NCBI GenBank assembly: GCA_016716905.1
Contig: JADJUS010000003.1
Coordinates: 558,001-622,000 of the forward strand
Direction: 5' to 3'
DNA length: 64,000 nucleotides
From: Acidobacteriota bacterium
GTDB lineage: Bacteria > Acidobacteriota > Vicinamibacteria > Vicinamibacterales > SCN-69-37
The position numbers and the translations under genes were made by a program. Shown piece by piece: positions 1-7,914 of this stretch. Each line of letters opens with the position of its first letter. Position 1 is the first letter of the stretch. Under the pieces are notes generated by a model. That model had not been told where the DNA came from. It saw nothing but the letters and a program-made list of their open reading frames with translations, and did no database searches.

Positions 1-2
1 CC

Positions 3-608
3 ACCAAACCGCTGGACCGCGGCAAGGTGCTGGATGAGGCGAAGGTGCGCGAGCTTGGCGCCACGTGGGGCCGCTACAAGGACGTGGATGGCGACGGCAT
101 TCCGTGGCGTTCGATCCCCGACACCAACACGCCGCCGTTTTTCACGCGAGGCTCCGGCCACAACGCGATGGCGCAGTACTCGGAGCGCGCTGAAGACTAC
201 GTGAACAACCTGGACCGGCTGGCCAAGAAGTTTGAGACGGTCAAGGCGATTGTGCCGCAGCCGATTGATGAAACGGTGGCCGGCGCCAAGGTGGGCATCA
301 TTGCCTACGGGTCCAGCCACTGGGCGGTGGAAGAGACGCGCGATCAGTTGCGCGAGGAAGCGTCACTGCCGGTGTCGTACATGCGGCTGCGCGCGTATCC
401 ATTCCCCGACTCGGTGGAAGATTTTGTGCGCCGCCACGACCGTGTGTATGTGGTGGAGCAGAACCGCGACGGGCAGATGATGAGCCTGCTGCGGATGGAC
501 CTTGACCCGGCCCTGCAGACGCGGTTGCGAAGCGTGCTGCACTACAGCGGTTTACCCATCGACGCCCGCAGCGTCACAGAAGGCATCCTCGCGCAGGAGA
601 AGTTGTAA
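3..608 (+). CDS. korA: 2-oxoacid:ferredoxin oxidoreductase subunit alpha, C-terminal part
   Basis: The frame is open from the left edge, so only about the last 200 residues are present. The fragment carries the C-terminal transketolase-like part of the alpha subunit, including GSSHWAVEE and the RAYPFP segment typical of KorA. With KorB it would oxidatively decarboxylate 2-oxoglutarate (or a related 2-oxoacid) to the acyl-CoA, reducing ferredoxin, in the cytoplasm. The TAA stop overlaps the korB ATG by one base (TAATG), which indicates translational coupling. Substrate choice between 2-oxoglutarate and another 2-oxoacid cannot be settled from this piece. Confidence 0.88.
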   Translation, partial: TKPLDRGKVLDEAKVRELGATWGRYKDVDGDGIPWRSIPDTNTPPFFTRGSGHNAMAQYSERAEDYVNNLDRLAKKFETVKAIVPQPIDETVAGAKVGIIAYGSSHWAVEETRDQLREEASLPVSYMRLRAYPFPDSVEDFVRRHDRVYVVEQNRDGQMMSLLRMDLDPALQTRLRSVLHYSGLPIDARSVTEGILAQEKL

Positions 609-1666
609 TGTCGACCGAAACGCCCAGCCCCACGCCAACCCCGGCCGCGAAGAAGACCAATCGCCTCGGCCTTGAGCTGTCCCAGTACCGCGGCAGCAAG
701 ACCACGCTGTGTGCCGGGTGCGGCCACAACGCCATCACCGAGCGCATCATCGACGCGTTTTACGAGATGGGTGTGGACGCGAAGAAAGTCTTCAAGCTCT
801 CGGGCATCGGCTGCTCGAGCAAGAGCCCGGCCTACTTCCTGAATCAGTCGCATGGGTTCAACTCCGTGCACGGCCGCATGCCGTCGGTGGCCACCGGCGC
901 GATGCTCGCGAACAAGACCATGATGGCGATCGGCGTCAGCGGCGACGGAGACACCGGCGCCATCGGCATCGGCCAGTTCGTCCACCTGATGCGGCGCAAC
1001 ATCCCCATCATCTACATCATCGAAGACAACGGCTGCTACGGCCTGACCAAGGGCCAGTTTTCGCCCACGGCCGACATGGGCACCAAGGCGAAGAACGGCG
1101 TGGTCAACGACCTGCCGCCGATCGACACCTGCGCACTCGCCATTGAACTGGGCGCGACGTTTGTGGCGCGGTCGTTCTCGGGCGACAAGAAGCAGCTGCT
1201 CAGCATCCTGAAGGCGGCCATCGCGCACCGCGGCACCTGCATGATCGACGTCATCTCGCCGTGTGTGACCTTCAACGATCACGAAGGCTCCACCAAGAGC
1301 TACGCGTACGCGAAGGACCACGACGAGGCCCTGGGCGAAGTCACCTTCGTGCCGTTCTTCGAAGACATCACGGTGGAATACGAGCCCGGCTCCACCACCG
1401 CGGTGACGATGCATGACGGGTCGCACTTGTATTTGAAGAAGATTGCGGAAGACTACGACCCGCAGGACAAACTCTCCGCCCATCGCCTGCTGCACGAAAC
1501 CTCGCGCCGCGGCGAGTTCGCGACGGGGATTATCTATGTGGAGCCCGACAAGGACGACTTCCTGGTGACGCTGAACACGGTGGACGAGCCCCTGGCGTTT
1601 CTGCCGGTTGAAAAAACGCGACCCGCGAAGGGCGTGCTCGACGAACTTATGAAGGGACTAATGTAG
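608..1666 (+). CDS. korB: 2-oxoacid:ferredoxin oxidoreductase subunit beta
   Basis: This 352-residue protein is the TPP-binding beta subunit of the 2-oxoacid:ferredoxin oxidoreductase. CAGCGHN (Cys35, Cys38) and a further Cys in SGIGCSS are cluster-ligand candidates. GDGDTGAIGIG followed by IEDNGCYGLTKGQ is the TPP/Mg binding motif. The N-terminus is a short Pro/Thr-rich extension before the conserved core. It is coupled to korA at its start and to ndk at its end. A ferredoxin-dependent enzyme suggests either anaerobic metabolism or a ferredoxin-linked variant of the TCA cycle; the sequence alone does not decide which. Confidence 0.93.
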   Translation: MSTETPSPTPTPAAKKTNRLGLELSQYRGSKTTLCAGCGHNAITERIIDAFYEMGVDAKKVFKLSGIGCSSKSPAYFLNQSHGFNSVHGRMPSVATGAMLANKTMMAIGVSGDGDTGAIGIGQFVHLMRRNIPIIYIIEDNGCYGLTKGQFSPTADMGTKAKNGVVNDLPPIDTCALAIELGATFVARSFSGDKKQLLSILKAAIAHRGTCMIDVISPCVTFNDHEGSTKSYAYAKDHDEALGEVTFVPFFEDITVEYEPGSTTAVTMHDGSHLYLKKIAEDYDPQDKLSAHRLLHETSRRGEFATGIIYVEPDKDDFLVTLNTVDEPLAFLPVEKTRPAKGVLDELMKGLM

Positions 1667-2079
1667 TGACCGAACGAACTTTCGCCATCATCAAACCCGA
1701 CGCCGTCAAGGCCGGGTATACCGGCCGCATCCTGGCGCGTATCGAGGAGCAGGGCTTTTCCATTCGCGGCATGCGTCGCATTCACCTGAGCAAGCGCGAG
1801 GCGGAAGGGTTTTATGCCGTCCACAGTGCGCGGCCGTTTTTCGGCAGCCTGACGGACTTCATGTCGTCTGGCCCCTGCGTGGTGTTGTGCCTTGAGGCGC
1901 CCGACGCCATCAAGAAGTGGCGCGCGGCCATGGGCGCCACCGACCCGGCCAAGGCCGAGGCCGGCACGCTGCGCAAGGAATTCGGCGCGTCGATTGAAAA
2001 CAACGCGACGCACGGATCCGACGCCCCGGAGACTGCCGCCTTCGAACTCGGGTACTTCTTCCGCGGGATGGAGCTCTAG
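1666..2079 (+). CDS. ndk: Nucleoside diphosphate kinase
   Basis: This 137-residue protein matches the usual Ndk length. It transfers the gamma phosphate between nucleoside tri- and diphosphates through a phosphohistidine. The start is a GTG whose first G is the last base of the korB stop. It begins ERTFAIIKPDAV, the family's N-terminal signature, and has the active-site His in NATHGSD near residue 116. It sits one base upstream of dcd, so two nucleotide-metabolism genes follow the oxidoreductase in one apparent transcript. Confidence 0.96.
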   Translation: MTERTFAIIKPDAVKAGYTGRILARIEEQGFSIRGMRRIHLSKREAEGFYAVHSARPFFGSLTDFMSSGPCVVLCLEAPDAIKKWRAAMGATDPAKAEAGTLRKEFGASIENNATHGSDAPETAAFELGYFFRGMEL

Positions 2080-2080
2080 C

Positions 2081-2707
2081 TTGTCGATCAAGTCGGATCG
2101 CTGGATTCGGCAGATGTCCCAGGACCACGGCATGATCGAGCCGTTCGTGGACGGGCAGGTGAGCGCCGGGATCGTCTCCTACGGGTTGTCGTCGTACGGC
2201 TACGACATCCGGGTGGCCGACGAGTTCAAGGTGTTCACCAACATCAACAACACGGTGATCGACCCGAAGTCGTTTGACCCGCGGTCGTTTGTGGATATCC
2301 AGTCCGATGTCTGCATCGTGCCGCCGAACTCGTTTGCGCTCGCGCGCACCATCGAGTACTTCCGCATCCCGCGCGACATCCTGACCATCTGCCTCGGCAA
2401 GTCCACCTACGCGCGCTGCGGCATCATCGTGAATGTGACGCCGTTTGAGCCCGAGTGGGAAGGTTTCGTCACGCTCGAGATTTCGAACACGACCCCGCTC
2501 CCGGCGAAGATCTACGCCAACGAAGGCATCGCCCAGGTGCTGTTCTTCCAGAGCGACGAAGTGTGCGAGCGTTCGTACGCCGACAAAAAGGGCAAGTACC
2601 TCAAGCAAACCGGCGTCACCTTGCCGAAGATCAGACAACTGGGGCCCTGGGGAACTGCCCTCGTAGCGCGGCCTGGGTCTCAAGGCCGCGGAGTCCGGCG
2701 CGCTTGA
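2081..2707 (+). CDS. dcd: dCTP deaminase with a repeat-derived C-terminal tail
   Basis: Dcd deaminates dCTP to dUTP in pyrimidine deoxynucleotide synthesis. I chose the TTG at 2081 because the protein then begins MSIKSDRWI, the normal Dcd start, one base after ndk. SKSTYARCG-type sequence and the catalytic-Glu region EWEGFVTLEIS are intact. Family members normally end at about TLPKI. Here reading continues for about 24 more residues (RQLGPWGTALV...) into a REP-like repeat and stops at a TGA inside that repeat's loop. The normal stop was therefore lost by repeat insertion or by a base error just before it. Confidence 0.93.
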   Translation: MSIKSDRWIRQMSQDHGMIEPFVDGQVSAGIVSYGLSSYGYDIRVADEFKVFTNINNTVIDPKSFDPRSFVDIQSDVCIVPPNSFALARTIEYFRIPRDILTICLGKSTYARCGIIVNVTPFEPEWEGFVTLEISNTTPLPAKIYANEGIAQVLFFQSDEVCERSYADKKGKYLKQTGVTLPKIRQLGPWGTALVARPGSQGRGVRRA

Positions 2708-2725
2708 GACCCAGCGCGCCCTACG
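2662..2725. repeat. REP-like inverted pair (BIME-like)
   Basis: A forward unit begins CGTAG and folds as GCGGCC-loop-GGCCGC with loop TGGGTCTCAA. A reverse unit folds as GCGCGC-loop-GCGCGC and ends CTACG. The two are inverted relative to each other. The reverse loop TTGAGACCCA supplies the stop codon of dcd. About 15 bases upstream of the unit (ctggggaactg) are shared with the copy at 3053. Confidence 0.85.
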
Positions 2726-2810
2726 AAACACAGGTCTGGAAAATGGGCCGCCGGTTCCCTGTCCTTTTGTGGACAGCGATAGTGGCAGAGCGGAAGCCAC
2801 AATCAACTTC

Positions 2811-3032
2811 ATGAAAACTGGAACCCTCGTCGGCGTGGTGTTGATTGTCCTCGGGATTGCTGCGTTCGCGTATTCGGGCTTCACGTACACGAGCCGTGAG
2901 AAGGTCCTTGATATCGGGCCGCTGGAGGCTCACGCGGACACGGAAAAGACCGTGGCCATTCCTCCCCTCGCCGCCGGCGCTGCCGTGCTCGTCGGCCTCG
3001 TGCTGGTGGTGGCCGGACGCAAGTCGGGCTAG
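2811..3032 (+). CDS. Small two-helix membrane protein (DUF3185-like)
   Basis: This 73-residue protein has a hydrophobic helix near residues 5-24, a polar stretch (TSREKVLDIGPLEAHADTEK) and a second helix near 48-67, and it ends RKSG. The start is the ATG at 2811, because the upstream extension in frame is polar and covers repeat-adjacent DNA. Small proteins of this layout are widespread and are usually labelled DUF3185-like, with no known function. It is flanked by two REP-like clusters and probably forms its own transcription unit. Confidence 0.65.
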   Translation: MKTGTLVGVVLIVLGIAAFAYSGFTYTSREKVLDIGPLEAHADTEKTVAIPPLAAGAAVLVGLVLVVAGRKSG

Positions 3033-3052
3033 GGCGACTGGGGAACTGTCCT

Positions 3053-3116
3053 CGTAGCGCGGCCTGGTTCTCAAGGCCGCGGAGTTCGGCGCGCTTGAGA
3101 CCCAGCGCGCCCTACG
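3053..3116. repeat. REP-like inverted pair (BIME-like)
   Basis: This is a near copy of the unit at 2662-2725, with the forward loop changed to TGGTTCTCAA. Similarity extends about 15 bases upstream of the CGTAG foot, so the duplicated unit is about 80 bp long. Confidence 0.85.
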
Positions 3117-3133
3117 AAGACGCGTCCGGTCCT

Positions 3134-3163
3134 CGTAGCGCGGCCTGGTTCTCAAGGCCGCGG
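3134..3163. repeat. Single REP-like hairpin
   Basis: One forward unit: CGTAG foot, GCGGCC stem, TGGTTCTCAA loop, GGCCGC stem. It lies just upstream of the cysteine peptidase gene. Confidence 0.8.
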
Positions 3164-3192
3164 CCCTGCCCGTGAGACACTGCCTGTTTGTG

Positions 3193-5265
3193 ATGAGTCC
3201 TCGATGCTGGCGCGGCGTGTTTCTGGCTGCGGCCCTCGTGCTCGGAGCTGGCGCGGCTGTCGCGTCGGCCGCGCAGGGGCCGCCGACGAGGCACGCACTG
3301 CTCGACGTGCCCTACGTCACCCAGACGCCGGAACTGTGCGGCGGAGCCGCGGTGGCGATGGTGATGCGGTACTGGGGTGAGCGGCAGATCTTCGCCGAGG
3401 ATTTCGCCGCGCTGGTGGTACCGAGCGAGCGCGGGATTCCGACCGGCACGCTGGCGGCCGCCGTGCGCGACCGTGCGTGGCGCGCCGTCGTACTGCCAGC
3501 CGTCGAGGACACGGGCCGCACCCGCATTCGCGCCGAAGTGGACCAGGGCCGGCCGCTCATCGCCCTGATCGAAGTCTCGCCCCGCACGTACCACTTCATT
3601 GTCATTGTCGGCGCCACCGCGGATCAGGTGGTGCTGCACGATCCCGCGCGCGCACCGTTTCGCGTGATGCCGTGGGCCGAGTTTGATCGTGCGTGGGCGG
3701 CGGCGAACCGGTGGCTGATGTTGGTCCTGCCGCCCGAGAGTGGCCGGCCTGCTTCGGCAGTGCCGGCGCCACGGTCCGAGGCACCTGGTTCCGCGCCGCC
3801 TCTGACCCCCTGTGACGCGCTCGTCGCGCGGGGAGTGGAACTGGCGCGCAGTGGTGAGCCGGCCGCGTCTGAGCAGGCGCTGGAGGCCGCCACTGCGATG
3901 TGTCCCACCAATGCGGACGCATGGCAGGAGCTGGCGGGATTGCGATTTTCCCAGTCACGGTGGGCCGACAGTGCCCGTCTTGCAGGCGTGGCCGTCCGCC
4001 TGGCGCCGGCGGCTGAATACCCTCGTCGGCTTCTTGGCACCACGCTGTTTTTGAGCGGGGACGCAGCAGGCGCACTTGCTGCGTGGACGCCGCTTGGTGA
4101 GCCGCGTATTGATGCGATCACGGTGCAGGGCGCCGAGCGCACGCGCCACCCGGTGGTGGTCAGAGCGACAGGGCTGCAGCCCCGTCAGTTGCTCACCGCC
4201 GAGGTGTTTCGACGTGCGCGTCGGAGGTTGGACGCGCTGCCGGTGGCGTCGCGCACACGGCTGCAGTACGAGCCGCTTGACGCCGGCCTGGCCAAGGTCG
4301 GTGCGGTGATTGCAGAGCGGTCCGTGTTGCCGCGCGGGTGGGTGCCGCTCGCCACCATCGGCGTGCGTGCGGCGGTCAGTCAGGAAGTGCGGCTCGATGT
4401 GGCCGGCGCGCTTGGAGCCGGCGAGGTGGCGTCCGTCGCGTGGCGGTGGAAATCTGCGCGGCCGCGTGTGGCGTTCACGCTGGCGGTGCCATCGCCGCAC
4501 TGGACGCCGGGCATCGTGTCGGTGACAGGCCTGTGGGAGCGCCAGTCCTATCAGGTGTCGTCGGCGCCTGACACCGCGCCCCAGGTGGAGTCGCGGCGGC
4601 GTGCCGGTGTGTCGCTGGCCGACTGGGCCACGAGTCACATCCGGTGGAATGGCGGCATCGCAATGGATCGATTCGATTCGCGCGGGCACGTGGCACTGGA
4701 CGGCGGCATTGATGTTCGGCTGGCATCCGATCACATCGCTGTCGGTTTCACCGGCGGCAGTTGGACCCCACTCTCTGACGGGGATCACTTCGCGTCGGGC
4801 CGGGTGCGGGGCGCATGGCGATCGACGATGGAGGCGAATGCGCGGGTGTGGACGGGCATTGTGGCGCTCTCGAGCGCCGGCCGTGCGGCGCCGCTCGCCT
4901 TGTGGGAAGGTGCGGGGCCGGGACATTCGCGCTCCGGCCTGCTACGCGCCCATCGTCTGCTCGAAGCCGATGTGGTGACGGGGGAGGCGTTTGGGCGCAC
5001 GTTTGCGTATGGCACCACAGAGGTGACGCAGCCGATCGGCCGCGTCATGGGTGGAGCCATTGCGGCGGCGGGTTTTGTGGATGTGGCCCGCGCCTGGCAT
5101 CGCCTTGATGGCGCTCACCAGTCGCCGCTGTTTGTGGACGCGGGCGCCGGGCTGCGCATCAGTGCGCTGGGGCGGTCCGAAGTGCTGCGTATTGATGTGG
5201 CGCACGGGCTTCGCGGTGGTGGCACCCGTCTATCATTCACGTGGGGCCGCGCGTGGCCGTGGTGA
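3193..5265 (+). CDS. PA2778-family secreted C39-like cysteine peptidase with TPR region and barrel-like C-terminus
   Basis: The protein is about 690 residues. It starts with a signal peptide (CWRGVFLAAALVLGAGAAVA) and then a C39-like peptidase domain, with the catalytic Cys in TPELCGGAAVAM, the His in YHFIVIVG and the Asp in LHDPAR. TPR-like helical repeats follow near residues 200-280. The last 350 or so residues are beta-rich and end in an aromatic tail (SFTWGRAWPW) like an outer-membrane barrel. The start is the ATG at 3193; a GTG at 3172 is possible. The next gene is PA2779-like, the partner that normally accompanies PA2778-family peptidases. The substrate is unknown. The barrel-like tail is longer than I expect for the family. 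Confidence 0.8.
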   Translation: MSPRCWRGVFLAAALVLGAGAAVASAAQGPPTRHALLDVPYVTQTPELCGGAAVAMVMRYWGERQIFAEDFAALVVPSERGIPTGTLAAAVRDRAWRAVVLPAVEDTGRTRIRAEVDQGRPLIALIEVSPRTYHFIVIVGATADQVVLHDPARAPFRVMPWAEFDRAWAAANRWLMLVLPPESGRPASAVPAPRSEAPGSAPPLTPCDALVARGVELARSGEPAASEQALEAATAMCPTNADAWQELAGLRFSQSRWADSARLAGVAVRLAPAAEYPRRLLGTTLFLSGDAAGALAAWTPLGEPRIDAITVQGAERTRHPVVVRATGLQPRQLLTAEVFRRARRRLDALPVASRTRLQYEPLDAGLAKVGAVIAERSVLPRGWVPLATIGVRAAVSQEVRLDVAGALGAGEVASVAWRWKSARPRVAFTLAVPSPHWTPGIVSVTGLWERQSYQVSSAPDTAPQVESRRRAGVSLADWATSHIRWNGGIAMDRFDSRGHVALDGGIDVRLASDHIAVGFTGGSWTPLSDGDHFASGRVRGAWRSTMEANARVWTGIVALSSAGRAAPLALWEGAGPGHSRSGLLRAHRLLEADVVTGEAFGRTFAYGTTEVTQPIGRVMGGAIAAAGFVDVARAWHRLDGAHQSPLFVDAGAGLRISALGRSEVLRIDVAHGLRGGGTRLSFTWGRAWPW

Positions 5266-5377
5266 TTGGACGTACGAGCGGTGTGCCATTTGAGACAGCG
5301 GCTGTAAAAGCGGTTCGATAACGTAGCGTCTGTCCTTCTGGCGCGCCTGCCAGGCGTGACTGTCTCAAGGAGTGAGT

Positions 5378-5758
5378 ATGCGTATTCGAAACGTCTCTGC
5401 AGCATTGGCCCTCTCGTTGTTCGTGTGGAGTTCGCCTGCATTGGCGCAGCAGCGTCACGTGGTGTCGCCGGCAGAAATGCGGCAGGCGGTGTCTGGTCAG
5501 GCGAAGGCCGACCAGCTGAACCGTGAAGCGGTGGTCAGCGTGCTCAAGCGGTCGCAGGTGAGTGAAGTGGCGAGCCGGCTTGGTCTGAACGTGGCGAACG
5601 CCGACACGGCCGTGGCCACGCTCAACAGCGTCGATCTCGCGCAGGCGGCCGATGCCGCGCGTCAGGCCGAGGCACAGCTTTCGGGCGGCAACACGGTGGT
5701 GATTTCAGTGACCACGTTGCTGTTGATCCTGATCATCGTGCTCCTGGTTGCGGACTAA
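5378..5758 (+). CDS. PA2779-family small secreted/membrane protein
   Basis: This 126-residue protein has a signal peptide ending in SSPALAQQ, a helical middle with recurring short segments (VSVLKRSQVSEVASRLG) and a C-terminal hydrophobic helix (VVISVTTLLLILIIVLLV). AAGGAG at 5367-5372 lies five bases before the ATG at 5378 and fixes the start; an upstream in-frame GTG overlaps it. The layout matches PA2779-family proteins encoded next to PA2778-type cysteine peptidases. The peptidase may process or anchor this protein, but that is inference. Confidence 0.75.
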   Translation: MRIRNVSAALALSLFVWSSPALAQQRHVVSPAEMRQAVSGQAKADQLNREAVVSVLKRSQVSEVASRLGLNVANADTAVATLNSVDLAQAADAARQAEAQLSGGNTVVISVTTLLLILIIVLLVAD

Positions 5759-5785
5759 CGGGCCTGCCCTGAGCGAGTGCTCGGG

Positions 5786-5814
5786 TTGCGGATTCCGCCT
5801 CGGCGAGTTATCAT
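5786..5814 (+). promoter_or_regulatory. Sigma-70-type promoter of the initiator tRNA
   Basis: TTGCGG and TATCAT are separated by 17 bases. The -10 box ends 13 bases before the mature tRNA 5' end, so transcription would begin a few bases upstream of it. Confidence 0.6.
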
Positions 5815-5827
5815 AGGGATTCCTTGT

Positions 5828-5907
<80 letters not shown>

Positions 5908-5913
5908 CTCTCG

Positions 5914-5947
5914 AAGGGCCTGCAGGTCTCACCTGCAGGTCCTTTTT
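5914..5947 (+). terminator. Rho-independent terminator after tRNA-fMet
   Basis: A 14-base stem (AAGGGCCTGCAGGT pairing with ACCTGCAGGTCCTT, one G-T pair) with loop CTC is followed by TTTTT. It lies ten bases past the tRNA CCA end. Confidence 0.85.
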
Positions 5948-6009
5948 GTCTGGCGAGCTGTCAGTCCACGGAGTCGCCGGCTTGCCGGGCCTCCTGCTAG
6001 ACTTCCTCC

Positions 6010-6240
6010 ATGGCGGCTTTCCCGGGATCAGGTAACGCGGCGCTCAGAGCGTTTGTGGATGAATACCGGGTGCGCTGTCTCTGGTTTCTCAGGCAAGACT
6101 ACTACCCAGCCACCGCGGCTGAAATTGAGCACGTGCTCCACCTGATCCAGCAGCACGGCGATCGTCAGGCCTTCGTGCGCGCAGCTGAGTTCCGCCAATG
6201 GCTGTCACTCCCTTCCAGCGAACACTCTGTCGTCTCCTAG
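6010..6240 (+). CDS. Small protein upstream of and overlapping a nucleotidyltransferase
   Basis: This 76-residue protein has the central segment LWFLRQDYYPATAAEIEHVLHLI, a helical pattern that could form a compact antitoxin-like fold. I do not recognise a named family. Its end overlaps the next gene by 43 bases in another frame, a common arrangement for coupled toxin/antitoxin pairs. A real partner of the downstream nucleotidyltransferase is likely from the overlap, but its function is not established. Confidence 0.6.
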   Translation: MAAFPGSGNAALRAFVDEYRVRCLWFLRQDYYPATAAEIEHVLHLIQQHGDRQAFVRAAEFRQWLSLPSSEHSVVS

Positions 6241-7010
6241 CGCACGATCGCCGCATCCGTGGCGAGAGCTACGTTGCCGGCGGCGTCGCACTGGGTGCGG
6301 CGTTGGATACAGCTCGTCTCTCGCGCGACCTCGACCTGTTTCATGACACGACCGAGGCCGTCGCGGCCTCCTGGGACCGCGATCGCCAGACGATGGAGTC
6401 GAGCGGTTATCGCGTGGTGCCCCAACGTGAGCGTCCGGGTTTCGTTCAGGCCACTGTCTCGCTCGGTGATGTCTCGCTGCTGGTCGAGTGGGTGCACGAC
6501 AGCGCATTTCGGTTTTTTCCTCTGCTGGAAGACGATGACCTCGGATTGACCCTTCATCCGTTTGATTTGGCGACCAACAAAGTTCTGGCCCTTGTTGGCC
6601 GCGTTGAAGTGCGTGACTGGGTGGACGTATTGGCCTGCGACCGGCTGCTTCAGCCGTTTGGGTACTTCGCGTGGGCCGCGTGCGGCAAAGACCCAGGATT
6701 CTCGCCCCAGGCCTTGCTTGGCCATGCGAGGAGGACGACCCACTACGCCGCTGATGAAATTGCGAGCCTGGCGTTCGAGGGCGAACCGCCTGACATCGTG
6801 GCGCTCGGTGCACAGTGGCGGCGCGCCCTGGAAAATGCTGCGGGAATTGTCGCGGCTCTCCCAGTTGAGCACATCGGAACGGTTGTCATGACCGCCGCTG
6901 GGGCACTCGCGCGCTTGGAGCCGATGAGGCTGCGTGAAGCCGCTGCGCGGGGCGACCTGAGGTTTCACGCCGGCCGCGTGAGTGGAGCATGGCCGACGGT
7001 TCGAACGTAG
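6198..7010 (+). CDS. AbiEii/AbiGii-like nucleotidyltransferase
   Basis: This 270-residue protein has the nucleotidyltransferase signature near the N-terminus: GGVALGAAL then SRDLDLFHD, i.e. GG followed by D-x-D. A later acidic residue in SLLVEWVHD would complete the metal site. Asn-Lys in LATNKVLAL is the helix motif seen in AbiEii-like proteins. Such enzymes are often toxins that modify tRNA or other targets, paired with a small antitoxin; others have housekeeping roles. The overlapping upstream small gene supports a paired module, but the partner is not an AbiEi-type winged helix. Confidence 0.7.
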   Translation: MAVTPFQRTLCRLLAHDRRIRGESYVAGGVALGAALDTARLSRDLDLFHDTTEAVAASWDRDRQTMESSGYRVVPQRERPGFVQATVSLGDVSLLVEWVHDSAFRFFPLLEDDDLGLTLHPFDLATNKVLALVGRVEVRDWVDVLACDRLLQPFGYFAWAACGKDPGFSPQALLGHARRTTHYAADEIASLAFEGEPPDIVALGAQWRRALENAAGIVAALPVEHIGTVVMTAAGALARLEPMRLREAAARGDLRFHAGRVSGAWPTVRT

Positions 7011-7037
7011 TGTCCAGGCCTGGTTGGTGATGAACAC

Positions 7038-7781
7038 GTGAGCCCAGCCATCAATCCAACGTGGATGCACCGGAGCTTTGCACACCTGAAGAAGTGGCTC
7101 CCCGGTTGGATGACGAATCCAATCAGGCGTGTCGCGACGGCGGTGCTCACGCCGATGCTCTTCAGTTCACGCACCGGGCATTTCCGCAGCAGTCTGCGGG
7201 CGAAAGCCGTGGGGAGGGATGGTGACCCCCTCCCCTGGTATTCGTACCCGAGCATCGACTTCCTCAAGAGCCGATCATTCGTGGATAAGACCGTGCTGGA
7301 GTTCGGGGCAGGTCAGTCCACGTTGTGGTGGGCAAAGCGGGCCAGGCGTGTGGTGACCTTCGAAGACAACCAGCACTGGTTCGACAGGGTCGCCCAGTCC
7401 ATGCCAGGAAACGTGGAGTTGTATCTGGTGTCAGGCATGACGGGCGCGGCAAGGGCCGTCGAGGTCGCCAGGATTCTCGGCGACACAGACGGCCTCTTTG
7501 ACGTGATCATTGTCGACGGGTTATCCAGGGCCAGGATGATCGGCATCGCCACGAAGTACCTGAGCGACGACGGCATGATTGTTTGCGACGATGCCGAAAT
7601 CTACGGCATGCATGACGCATTCACGAATAGTCAGCTCAGCCGGGTGGACTTCTGCGGCTTTGCCCCAGGCGTCGTCTTGCCGCGTGTGACCTCGATATTC
7701 TTCAGGCCTGGGTCTTCCTTCTTCGGCGCAGAACAGCCGATCGCGGGGTGTCATGGCGCAAGCGTGACGCGCATTTCGTAG
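7038..7781 (+). CDS. Class I SAM-dependent methyltransferase-like protein
   Basis: This 247-residue protein starts at a GTG. LEFGAGQSTLWWA is motif I of class I methyltransferases, and VVTFEDNQHWFD supplies the acidic residue after strand 2. VIIVDGLSRARM and GMIVCDDAEIYG match later strands. An N-terminal arm of about 70 residues precedes the fold. Proteins of this type occur in polysaccharide or lipid modification loci, but no substrate can be assigned here. The stop codon TAG is the TAG of a REP-like CGTAG foot. Confidence 0.7.
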   Translation: MSPAINPTWMHRSFAHLKKWLPGWMTNPIRRVATAVLTPMLFSSRTGHFRSSLRAKAVGRDGDPLPWYSYPSIDFLKSRSFVDKTVLEFGAGQSTLWWAKRARRVVTFEDNQHWFDRVAQSMPGNVELYLVSGMTGAARAVEVARILGDTDGLFDVIIVDGLSRARMIGIATKYLSDDGMIVCDDAEIYGMHDAFTNSQLSRVDFCGFAPGVVLPRVTSIFFRPGSSFFGAEQPIAGCHGASVTRIS

Positions 7782-7885
7782 CGCGGCGTGCACCTCAACG
7801 CCGCGGAACGTTGGCGGTCTTGAGACCCAGGCCGCCCTACGAGGACCGGGAACGTCGGCGGCCTTGAGACCCAGGCCGCCCTACG
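7777..7885. repeat. Cluster of three REP-like hairpins
   Basis: A forward unit (foot CGTAG at 7777, stem GCGGCG/CGCCGC, loop TGCACCTCAA) is followed by two reverse units ending CTACG at 7841 and 7885, both with loop TTGAGACCCA. The stem sequences differ while pairing is kept. Confidence 0.85.
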
Positions 7886-7914
7886 AGGAAATTGCCAGCG
7901 CCCGCGGGCGAAGG

